In this document: positions 13,184 to 25,431 of the stretch, in pieces
Layout of the letters: each line of letters begins with the position of its first letter
Position numbering within the stretch: position 1 is the stretch's first letter
Assembly: GCA_013365365.1 (NCBI GenBank)
Contig: JABVXU010000014.1
Span: 186,001 to 250,000, forward strand
Direction: 5' to 3'
Length of the DNA: 64,000 bases
From: Cruorifilaria tuberocauda
Lineage: Eukaryota; Nematoda; Chromadorea; Rhabditida; Onchocercidae
The notes under the pieces: model-generated
Told to the model about the DNA's origin: nothing
Seen by the model: only the letters and a program-made list of their open reading frames with translations
Database searches by the model: none
Translations under genes and position numbers: made by a program

Positions 13184-16100
13184 TGTTTATTTGTTGTTGA
13201 CAAAAATATATTCTTCGGTTCGCTATCTTATGCTTAGTGACCACAATATGAATATCATTATCGGAAACTTACGGCCACCTGAAATTTTTAGTTGTAAGAT
13301 GAAGCAGTCAGCTAATAACTTACAAACATTAAATCGCGCGGAGCCAAAGGTCAGCAGCAGCCTCCTTTCTGCGCACCTACACTGCTGACATTTTGATGAT
13401 CCTATTTTATCAGCTGAAATGAACCATCCCTTATTACACAGCACTCCACTATGCAACATTTAAATCCCTTCTTCAGTCTAACAATATCCGGAAATCCGGA
13501 TTACAATATTTGAGATGCACTATTACAAAATCAATATTACCATATGATACTATTAAATTTCGATTATATATGCAAGATTCTTTTAAAAATTAATTTTTTT
13601 TGTTAGTCTTGTTGATAGGAATATTTTTTGTAAGCGTATTGCAGAATAATTTTTGTAATTTTTTTCATATGAAAAGAAGGTAACTAAGTTACTGTTTACT
13701 GATTTATTGGATATCGAAGAAGTTTGTCATTTAATTGAAATTAATTGGAAAATGGAATTCCCAAGAATTATTCTGACAAATCAGCAAATTATTTCCTATC
13801 ACTTCTTTTTTGTAATGATTATTTGAACTTGCTTGCTTACTTTGAACTTACTTACTTACTCTTTCTTACTTAGTTGAATTCTTCTGAAAAAGAAATTTTA
13901 AACAAAAAAAGTACAATATTATATCAGATTTTTAATTTCAAATCTCCAATGTAAATTATTATGAGGCGATTAAATTATCTGCTAAATAAATATTAAAATT
14001 TCTTTTTGGTACCAAATTCCCCCTCTCCCTCTCTTCTCTCTCTCTCTTTCCCTGTCTCTCGCTCTCCATCTTTCTCCTTTAACTTATCAGAATTTTGCAG
14101 TCATTCTTTCCTTTATTGATAAATTATCCGGCAACTATTTTATTACTGTTTTTGTAGAATATTATTTTAACATTTATTCATAAGAAATTTCAGAATTGAT
14201 TTTTCACTTATTAAATATTACGAAATTTATTCAATTCAGTTTTCCAGAAATAGCGATGTCTGCTTGTTTTAGTTTAATCAGAAGTTCGATTTCTTATGGC
14301 ATTGTATTTGATTACTGAAAGGAATGAAATCGATAGATTACAATGACTTTTTATTGTACAGAAAACTTTGCTTCATTTAATAAAATGAAATATTACCAAA
14401 AAAATTTTCAGTGCGACTGATTAATTAATTAATACCTTTGTTTCCCTTCAATTACTTATTTGTTGAAAAGATGCCAATTGAAAAGTTTAACAAGGTAATG
14501 GAAGTTCACATGGAAGAGCAAAAAAGATTTCAGAAGGGAAGAGAGAGAGAGTAGAAAAAGTTATCAACGGTAAACATTAAGTTTAATTAATTTATAAGTT
14601 GATGTGCACTTTTATACACTTGCAAATTTATTAATTAATTACATTTTCATTTTTTTAAGCAATTAATGGATTTGCGTTACAAAAAATCTTAACAAGTATA
14701 CAATTAATAATTGTGAAAACAGATATGACGAAGAATTAATTAAGGTAATTTTGATAAACAGTTCAACAAACGGTTTGCGTTTTTCACTATAGAACAGTAC
14801 TACGTTACATACATATATATAATTAATTAATCAATTAATGATTTTAGTCTGTTCAAAAAATTTCGAAGATTATTGATTTATGAAGAGATCACTGAACTAT
14901 TCTACTTAAATATTTTACAAAAAGCTACTTAAGTAAGCAACTTTTGCTATTTCATCATTCTATGCTACAGAATTAAAGTTATCATTGTTTATCTTATTTT
15001 CGAATTATTAATTTATTTTTTCTAATTTACAGAAAAAATATTCAGATAAGATAAGACAATCATCGAGACTTGAAATTCATATTTTATCAATTCACTTGTT
15101 AATTAATTGATTAAATACTTTCCTTTAGAATTTGTCAATTTTTTTAATTTTTTCAGTAATAAATCCTATTTGAATTATTTGAAGCTAATTATGAAAGAAA
15201 TCAGTTCCATCTATAATAATATAAATCACAGAACGAAGAATGTTACTTGTTTATCTTACTTTAATGGAAAACTTCCTTTCCTTTCAATAAATTCTTTGTT
15301 TATCTTTTTTAATTAGAAATAGAAATGAAGAGAGCGAAAAGAGGAAAAAACAATTCCTCAATTTTAATATTTTCTGCGAATGCTTCATCCAATTAAAAGA
15401 TGAAATTAACGCTTATAGTGATATCTTAATTGTGATATCATGAATTATTCCTTTCTTTCTCTGCCGTCATTTGTTTACCTTTTGTTTTTATTTAATCATT
15501 TTGAAAGATAAAGAATCGTTACATACATTTTTTCAATTCCTTTTCTTTCAAAACAGTTTCATTTATGTGTTTTTTTCACAATGGAACAGAATTAATCTTT
15601 TTTCCTCAGCCATTTTTTCTTTTAGTTTTAAAACTTTCCTTTCGTTTTCTACTGAAACATTAAATGATTGAAAATTTCCACTTCCCTTCTTACCTTTTTC
15701 ACTTATTTTCTTGAAAAATTTTACCAATATCATTTTATTCTCACATTCTTCTGATCACTTTACTTACATTCATTTTATTAAATAAACTGTTATGTAGCTG
15801 TCCTATTGATAAAATATATCATATCAGTAGTATTAATGATATTTTCAAATTTTATCCAATTCACTTTTATAGATTTTCCAATAAATGCTGATAAGATGAC
15901 ATAATGATGATAAGCGAAGCAATAAAGCCTTGTTGATAAACATTTTTTTATCATACATCTAAAAATAGAACTATAAGCACCTAACTACGATATGTGGTTT
16001 ATAACTTTCACCAAAGTTGTCGTTATTTATTATTACTATTTATTATTACGAGTTATCATTATTATTATTATTGTTATTAATTACTAATCATCGTCATCAT

Positions 16101-19100
16101 TAACGTAAAATTGCGGTAATCTTTCGAAACAGAAGAAAGCTTGTTATGATAATTTTAATCAATATTGCATTCATGATTATTTTAAAAAGTGACAATAAAT
16201 AACGAACATAATACTGAATTAATGCAAGAAGTGAACTGTTATACCGTAAGTTAATGATTTAAACTATTATTGAAATGGAATGACAATAAAAGTTATAACA
16301 AACATTTCGGATTACATTACTTCAAATGCAAATGCAAATTCATTAGAATAATTATTTTATTATCCATTTTATTTTGGTTTACTGAAATAACAATTTGAGT
16401 TAATTGCGATAACAATTATCTCAACGGTTTACTGCAGAAGCAGTGCCATATTGCAATAGCATTAACTGGAAAATCATTAGTCCTAATTGTGATTTCATAT
16501 ATTACAATGATTTTCAACGAATATATTATGATGATTCCCTGTATTACGAATGAATTATAGTGATTTCTCTATTTTTCTCATTCGTCATATTTACTTTCAA
16601 TGATTGTGCCAATCACTGATTTATTCCTAATCGAAAACGAGCTTTCATTTATTCCGTTTCCTTTTCATACGTCATTTCAATTTAAAGCGATTTATTTTTT
16701 GTTTTTAATTTAGAGTTTCTTTTCTTCTTTTCTTGTTACATATTTTTCCAAAATTCTTTTTATGTCTGTTTATTAGTATTTCTTTGGAACATTGAGTATA
16801 AATGAAATATTTTACACGAGCTAATGAGTAAATTTAATTCTTTCCTTAGCAGAAATTACAGAGTTTTAGATGGAATTAAATTATCATTTCGCAAATTTTA
16901 GCTACAATAAAACTTGAAACTAATTATTTTCTAAACATTTTTTCATCTTTCCAGTAAGCATATGGGGAAAAAGAAATAAATTTTCATTGCTTAACGAAGC
17001 AAAAGTTCAATTTAAGCTAATTTATTACATTAATTACTATTTTAGTTATGCAGAAATGAGATGATTAATTTCACTTTCGATGGATTGTAAGTAAATAAGA
17101 ATTTATGGGAAATTACTGATTGCTGTGAAATGGCACTGAAATGATTTAGTAATTATTTTAAAATATATTCATTGAGGTAAGCAAGTTATGGATTACCATT
17201 AGGAATAATTAAACAGAATTATTTTTCATTCTTTCATTAATATCATTTTCATCCTTTTCAACAATTATACTACAATGATAAGTTCTAATTAACTTACTAT
17301 GAGAAAATGATTATGAATGAAAGTAGAAGTAATCATTTTTCAGGCTCTGATAGTCTCTGAAGGAAGTGAGTTTGTTAAGGTTGTCATAATTTATTTGAAT
17401 TTATAGGCCTGGAAGTCAGCCTTTTTAAATGATGGAATATTCGGATGAGTATAAAAGACAAAAGAAAGAACAATTAATGACTGTGCCAAAATACTTCTCC
17501 TTAATCAAAGAAGGGAAATACGTGCAATGTTATGCTAACCAATTTTCAATCCTGAAATTGGAGAGGTCCTAGAATCTCTCATTTTCCCATTTTAAAAAAT
17601 GATTTTCAATCCTTTTTTAACTCTTTCTCTTCTTTGAATTATCCTCTCATGCAAAACTGAGTAATTTTATAAAATTTCAGTCATATCTTTCTTTCTATAA
17701 AATAAAGTAATTTTCATGACATCCATGTAATTTGTTTGATCGGTATAATTAAGAGGGAAATATGATCGCAGCGATAATATATTATAGGAATTATTATATT
17801 ATTATAGACAATATATTATATCATAGGAGAATATAGGAATTGATTTCCGGTCGATACATATTACAGTTTCCTACAATATAGGATTTAAACATTTTAGGTT
17901 GTGCTTGAACGTATAAAATGGGAGTAAACGTTGATGCTACGTACTTTCATGTAAATCTCCTCGTGCAAAACATATAACAGAATCAACGAAAGAATTTTTA
18001 CCTCAAAAATTCCAACTTAACCTTTGGTCTAGAGGATTAAGATGCAATAAAGAATGTCATACACATTTGCTAGTTGAAGCAAATAAATTTATTGAAAAAA
18101 GAATTTCAGATAGTTTGTGTAATAATACGAAATATAACATGGCTATTTCAATCATTTCTTTTAATCTTTTTTTCCGGTTCTCTGGTTTAACCTTTGACTT
18201 TCAAAATTAAGAGCATTCCTTTACATCAATTTTCCACAGATTACTTCTTTCTCCCAGAAACCAACTAACTGATTGTATTTTGCTTTCAGTATTGGAACTG
18301 TTTAATTTTAATTTTTTTCTTTTTTGAAATTAAAATTTGATCTTTTAGTGTCAAATAAAACAATATTATCATTGCATGATCGCAAGAATAAATCACGCCT
18401 TGATTTTATTACGTGCATGCACGGAAAGAATATTTCCTTTGATTTGAACATATGCTTAATTTTTATTTCATTTTTCGACATTTCCTGTTATCCAATTCCG
18501 GTTATGCATTTCATTTCCAATTGCGCCAAAAACGGAAATCCCTGAAAATAACACTATTATTAATTCAATCTATTAACAAATGAAATGTTTGTTGAGATGA
18601 AAAAATATCAAATTTTAAATCAGTAATCTCAGTGATCGTTTGGATAAGTTAAGTGCATTGCAACGTTGCATGTTCTCTCATTACGCTGCACTACACGTCA
18701 GATTTTCCTTTTCCAGTGATACTGTTTGAGTATCATCAAATGTATTACTGTTTGTCAATGACATGCACAATTCACACCGAATGCAAGAAATTTATTAATA
18801 CAATTTATTAATTTGCACAGGCACACACATGCACTCACATGCACAGCACCCCAACTCCGGTCACACCGCGTGATCGTTCCAGTGGTGCTTGTTCTTCGGT
18901 GGTGTCGTTTTCTGGTGTACTCTGTGGTGGTGTCGCAGATGGAATTATTGAATGTATTCATTATCATTTAACTTATCACTGTTAAGTTTCATTATAATCT
19001 AACTTATCAGGGAATTACTAAAACATGCAACTGATAATATATAATCGTTTTCGAAATTGCTGCTATTGAATTATTGATTGTATGAATGAATTTTTTGTTT

Positions 19101-20160
19101 AATTTCAATTAAATCATAGAATGTTTTGTTGACATTTGAAGGTAAACTTAGTACAGAAATCTGTTGACTATTGAATTTCAAATTTTTCCATCATTTTATG
19201 TTGATTGTTCTCGCTATCAAATTTTACTATTCCAATTTGACATTTTGTCTCGCCGGCAATCCTTTTTTCCTTTCCTCATATTCTTCTCCCCCGCATTTTC
19301 CTTGCTTCCGCCCCGCAGTTTTCCATTATGATCAAACATCATAACTTCCAGTAAGCTTCCTAGAATTTTTTAAATTAATTTCAAATTGACTGGATTATGT
19401 GATTTCGATACGATCTTTGCATTCCCTAAGAGAAACATTTCTGATTTCCCTTGTCTTTTCATTTTCTTTCTTCTTTTGTAATCTATTGTTATCTAAATTA
19501 ATATCATATTTGAATTAAGGCTGAAAAAAAGTTTTGCAATGATATAATTTAAAGCAAACAAAATAATAAAACTATTTGAAATGGCATATAAATCTGCCTG
19601 ATATACATTTGATTAAATGTTCATTAGAAATATTAAATTATTAGCTAGGTTTAATCAGAAATTTTCCAAAATTGGAAATTCTCAAAGTTCAAGTTATTAC
19701 AATTTATTTAGTACTACGAAAAGTTAATGAAATTACTCGTCTTCTGTTAAATAGTACTAAATAATTCTTTTTTATGGCGTAAAAAAACTTATTATTTAAT
19801 TAATCCATCATTTATTGAAATCTTCAGTTTAATTTGAAACGAATTTCAATTTACCCGTGTCATTGCATTCTTCTCTTTTCATTAAATTTATTTCATTTAA
19901 TCTCTTTTAAAATTCATGAGTTCAGCATTATTTGCATTATTTCTGCATACCTTTTAAATTAACTAAGTGGATAAATAGGTAAGAATTATTGAATTTATTT
20001 ATAAACAAATTAATAATCGACCGAAAATTTCAATCCATTACTTTACAAGATTGTCTTTCGTCATTCTTGAATTTTTCAATTTAAAGAAATCACAAGGATT
20101 ACGTCATAGCATATTATTATTTCATTACAATTTCCACATCATCCTTCTTCAATAACTAAT

Positions 20161-20205
20161 AATAGTAATCATAATAATAGTAATCATAATAATAGTAATC
20201 ATAAT
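20161..20205. repeat. 15-bp tandem repeat, three perfect copies
   Basis: The unit aatagtaatcataat occurs three times without mismatch and is followed by a decayed partial copy. It is AT-rich minisatellite sequence in the gene-poor stretch. Confidence 0.9.
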
Positions 20206-23200
20206 AAATAATGATGTCAGGTGTAGTTTTTCATTCTAACCAGTTTCTTCGGATTCTGATGAGATTTGTAGGATGAAAGCAATTATGTCACGAGGATTGA
20301 AATTCTTATAAAATGATATTTAGAAATTAAGCGTCAGTTTCCCAACCATATTCCTCTCCTCTTGTCTTTCACTTATCCATCCATTCATACATTCCTGAAT
20401 ATCATTAGGAATTCAGGATTTTTAAATTAGATGAAATTTTCCATTTTATCGCAAATTTAAGGAAAAAAATTTTCCCAATTATCATTTTTCTTCTATCTCT
20501 CTCTTTTTGTCTTTCTCTCTCTCTCTTCTTCCCTCTCCGATTGTATTATTCAGATATCATTCAACTAAATCTTTTATTTCTACGTTGTTTTTACTTTCTT
20601 TCATTACATATTGTTGATTTATGTTATTATTTCAGTTTTTCTCTAAGTAATGTTTACCAGTTGCTATGGCTACCTAAAATACGTAAGTAATGTAAATGAT
20701 ATTACGTGACGTAATGTGGTGAGAGATAAGAATGATGAGAACGTATGAAAACAAAACATTGTTTATGGTTTTTACCATTCTTACTACCCAATCAATTACT
20801 GTATTTTTTATCAGAATTATTTTAAATACTTGATACTGTTATCGTAATCACAGAAATTTCTACAATATAGTAAGTACTCTATCGATTTTTTAATTAAATC
20901 ATTTACCTTTTCTACAGCAGAATGTTACGATAGAGAAATTATCTGAAAAAAGATAGAGAGAATTTTGAGTTTTTGATTTCAATATCATCACAATGATATT
21001 TTCATTACTCTTACAAAAAACTTTCACACAAAGTAAACAAAGTAAAAAAAGTAGTATGAAATTATTTCATATGAATTACTTTAGGATACGATTCTTCTCA
21101 TTATTTTATTTATTTATTTACTCTCTTTCACATTACCTGTCTGTCTAGTCAAAATTTTTCACTTCAACATTTCAATAAATGATTGTTTAACCGTTTAGTA
21201 CAAAAGCATTTAATTCTTTCACGTGAAATATCGATAAATCAATAAGGTATTTTTTTGAGAAAGAAATCAATCATATAAAAGAAATAAAAAACAGAAGGAG
21301 ACTGTAAACAGTAATTAAATGGCGACCGTTGGGGGAAAAAACACTTCGAAATCTTTTTTTCAATATTAATTTCTTTTATCTTTTGGTAAATTCATTGGAA
21401 TTCACAGTGAATTAATGCATATTTCTCTTCTTCTCTCATTTTTTACCTCAATAAAATGTTTCTTTCATTTGGTTCCGATTAATTTTTTTCTAGTTGTCAA
21501 GTTTTTATATCACTTTTAAGTTGAAATTTTTAAGTTTTACAAAATTCTACAGAATAGACTTAATTTATCACTAATACTTAATATTTCTCGAGTGAATTTG
21601 ATACTAATATTGGAATTGAAATGGAATAAAAGGATGCAATTGAAATCAGAATTAAAGTTAGTGGAATTAGTAAAATGGCATAGGAAAGGTTGGATGTTAG
21701 AAATAACTAATCATCAATTCAGGATACTTATAATGATGTCACTGATAAGAGTGATAAAGATGGAAGTAATTCTGCTTCTTTTGCCTTCTTGTTAAATTCT
21801 TTCAGTGCAATGTGAAATTCTTTTTGAAGAAAATCTTTGATTTGTTCAAATTTCTTCAAACATTATTTATCCTTTTTCACCTTTAACAGATTCTTTTCAA
21901 TTCTTTAAATTCCTCTTTTTGTTTTTGTTTTTCCGTAAATATCTCCACAAATGAATCATTCTCCTATCTTTTCCTTCTTTTCATCAAATTTGTCATCTTG
22001 AAATCACAATGAAATAAGTGCTTCTTTACTGTCAGCAAAACTGTTTAATATTTTTGAAAGGCAAATTGATTTCTTTTTGAATCTAATCTTGTAAATTTGG
22101 GTAGCTTGAAGAATTGTCAAGCAATTTCGCTTATAATTAAATTAGCAAAATGTTATACAATCCTTTTTTTCATTCCATATTACTTTATTAGGCAAGCGAA
22201 TTGTTGGAAGCAAATAGAAATGAAAATTGAACGCACCTGTCCTTCCTTCTAAAAATTTAATTTAATTCATCCATTAATTATTTTAACTTCAACATTCTTT
22301 ATTTGATTTAATTTAGACATTTGTTTTAATTTACCGGTTGTTCGTTTAATTTCTTGATGATTTTCATCTAATTTAATTTTAATTTTATTTCAATTTATCT
22401 GCTGATTGTTTCATTCCATGTCAAACAAAACTCTCTTCGAGAAATAAATGAGTAATGTTTGAACGATGTTGTTTAATTTATTTATAAAATTTAATTGAAA
22501 CAATACAGAGGAGTGATTCATCATCAAAATTTTTGACCTTCACGCAGGATAAATCCATACTCACGTATTTATTTATCCATTTAACTGACTTACATAATCA
22601 CGCATGCATTACAAATGTCAACCGTGAAAGTTCGAAGTGAAAAAAATTGGGATGAATGTAATAAATCTGTTATAAAAGATGAAGAGAGATCACGTGATAT
22701 GAAGTGATATAAGTTAAAACATCGATTGAAACTTAGTTACTAAAACATTGCATGTATAATCTTTGATCCTTTCACATATGAAATATAATTTCAGCAATTT
22801 TCTTCAGCTTTTTTTTCCTTTTGTCGCATTCATATTTGTAAACAACAAAATGCGCCATTTCATTTCTGCTTATTATCACTGTTTTCATTGATTTCCTCAC
22901 TGCCATTCAATCGTATGATTATTTTTACTTTCATTTCATAAATTATTCATTTCGAAAGCGTTGTTTTCCATGCTAACATTCCAATAGCAACGATATGATA
23001 CGATATCTCATGAAACCTCTAGAAAGTAATCATGATTCGTTATCATTTTATCTTTTATTAATGTTTTAGAATGAGAGAGAAATGAAACAGGTGAGAGTAA
23101 TATCCGAAAAGTGATTGATTGATAAGAAACTGTTTTATTTCATTTATCAACTTTTCATTGATAATAAAATTAATAATATTATGCAAATCCTGAAATTATT

Positions 23201-23331
23201 TAGCTAAAACAATAAAGCAACTATTCTTTTATGTGTATTTTGCTTGATTGATAGCAGAATGAAATATCACATGGCTATCTTACGGTTCACAGCTTACATT
23301 ACATTCGCTATTTTAGGAATGTATTCAAATC

Positions 23332-23334
<3 letters not shown>

Positions 23335-23371
<37 letters not shown>
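23335..23371. repeat. (AC)n microsatellite
   Basis: About 18 uninterrupted AC units. A complementary GT tract lies about 140 bases downstream, so single strands could pair with it. Confidence 0.95.
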
Positions 23372-23375
<4 letters not shown>

Positions 23376-23508
23376 GACATACACACATATCTAAATGTAT
23401 ACAAGTGAATGTTGGCGATCAATAATATTTACAAATATTAGCATTATGCTAACTGATGGCTGCTCAATAAAGGCAAACCATCTTAGATAAATATTAAACG
23501 ACTATCTT

Positions 23509-23549
<41 letters not shown>

Positions 23550-23553
23550 TGTG
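23509..23553. repeat. (TG)n microsatellite
   Basis: A TG/GT tract with one interruption near its right end (gtgggtgtgtgtc). It is the reverse complement of the AC tract at 23335-23371. Confidence 0.93.
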
Positions 23554-24637
23554 TCTGTTTGTCTGTCTGCATTGTATTGTTGAATTTCAATTTATTTGAA
23601 ATGATTGCTAACATCCTAATTTATAGTTTATTCATCCTCTCTACAGCGTATCATTCAACGATAATTTATGAGGCAATGAACAAAAGCAATGTTTTTGTTG
23701 TTTGTTGTTGTTGTTGTTGTTATTCATTTGTTTATTTTGAATTTCTATAGCTTAGCTGTTTTCAAATTGAAATCAAACATTCTTCAATAATCGATTCTTG
23801 CTTCTATTCCTCTGCATTGACGTAAATCGATTATTGAATTTCTCCTAAATCATACCTTGGTGTTCTTCAAGATATTTCCTGATTTATTCCAGATATGATA
23901 ATGCAATTTGCTAATAATGTTTCCGGAAAGTTTCCCCAATGTGCTGCTATCAATTGTTTCGCTTAATCTTGTCGGATCGATTTGGTGATATTACTGTTAT
24001 GATAGGATTATATTGGATTGCTTGATCATTATGATTTACCTTTGATCGAAAGAGAACGAACATTCCCTATTAACCTAAATTTAGTTATATCATAAAATGT
24101 TCGTCCTTTTATTCATTCATTCTTTTTTTGATAGAGTCGTACCACAAAGTAGGTAATTTCTTCTTCCGTTTCCTTCCTTCACTTCTCATTCTTTCCCGTT
24201 CTTCCGCTTTCCGGATGCACCGCAACAGATTCTGATTCCGTTTAATTAGTTTCAAGTAGTTTTCAATACAAAGAGACTATTCGCCCTTGATTAAAACACC
24301 TTTTCCTTTGCTTGGTAGAAATTTACTGCTTCACATCATCTGCTTATTGAATTTAATGCAATTTGACACTTCAGCAGCCGGTCGTTCATTTACACAGCTT
24401 ACTTCATTTTACTATAATTCAATCAGTCAACAGTCAACTTTCTCATTGATTTTTCGAAATTCATTGAAATTAATGTTTTAAAAAAGAATTCAATTGCACT
24501 TAGCATTTTAAGTTAACACGTGAAAGTATGAATGTGATACGTTCATATGCGTGGAAATACGTATTATTTTTACTTTTTCTTTTTAACTTTTGAATTCTTC
24601 AAAAATGTAATCTTATTCGATTTCATGTTTACTTTAT

Positions 24638-24759
24638 GATGAAATAAAATATCAAGTGATAAGAGATGAATTTATCATTCTTCAAAGTAAACATGTTGTC
24701 TCACACTTTGATGAATTAAAATCTTTCACTTCACTCTTATCACTTGATACTTTATCATC
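24638..24759. repeat. Imperfect inverted repeat, long hairpin
   Basis: The left arm 24638-24670 (core tatcaagtgataagag) pairs with the right arm 24730-24759 (core ctcttatcacttgata). Inside them, ttcttcaaagt near 24678 can pair with actttgatgaa near 24705, leaving a loop of roughly 15-20 bases. The whole could fold as one stem of about 120 bases. It could be a non-coding RNA precursor, a small inverted-repeat transposon remnant, or chance structure in AT-rich DNA. Confidence 0.6.
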
Positions 24760-25431
24760 TATACAATCATTCAGTTGATATGGAACAGCTCATTACGGTG
24801 TTATGTACTCATCGAGAATTTTCGAATCTCTCTAAAATAGGTTGAGAAAGAAATCATAAAAATTTAAATAAATTTTATGAGACAATTTTCGTTATCAGAT
24901 GTAATCCTCTCTTTTTTGCTTTGCCATTTATCAGTTCTGTTTCTTCCGTTCCTTTCATTAATTTTTTTCTCTTCTATTGTCTTTACTTCAGTTAATTAAT
25001 TAGTCCTTCTCTTCTTCCTTTCAGTTAGTGCAAGTTGAAAAAAAACAAGAAATCAATCTTGGCCATTGCCTTAATAATATACGTTGTAATGTACGTTTGC
25101 GAACGTATCGCTAACATTTCTTTCTTTCACTTCATCTCTTGCTGTGAAGTTCGTTTCCCTTTTTTCTTTGAGTTAATCAAATGAAATGAATTCATTCCCC
25201 TTTCTTATCATTATTATCGTTATCATGATAGTCCTTGTTATTATCATTATCATTATCATTATTGTTATGCAAGTGGATTTTTACAGGATGATTTGCTTCT
25301 CTAATATTGATTTCTTCTTGATCAGTATATTATAAATATATCTATCTAGAAATATCTAATTCATATATGGCATATTTAGCCATATGCTATTATCACCTCA
25401 GTTATTGGAGGATAAATTTAAAAGAAACAAG

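Larger units (their letters stand above)
13184..25431. other. Gene-poor 12-kb stretch with simple repeats
   Basis: Reading both strands gives no multi-exon gene. Contents: a GC-richer patch with an AAGGTCA word and an inverted repeat at 13347-13389; pyrimidine tracts at about 14010-14085 and 20495-20540; a possible isolated first exon at about 18829-18960 (-); a 15-bp tandem repeat at 20161-20205; paired AC and GT microsatellites at 23335-23553; an imperfect hairpin at 24638-24759; and AT-rich trinucleotide-type repeats near 16030-16100 and 25205-25265. It may act as the upstream regulatory region of the PDZ gene at 25432. Confidence 0.55.

Noticed and set aside
21592..21795. 67-codon plus-strand frame rich in Leu, Ile and Met
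   Set aside because: Composition is what AT-rich DNA gives by chance; no acceptor, donor or partner exon.
23517..23750. Frame of repeated Cys-Val plus a Cys run
   Set aside because: Translation of the GT microsatellite and a TTG repeat.
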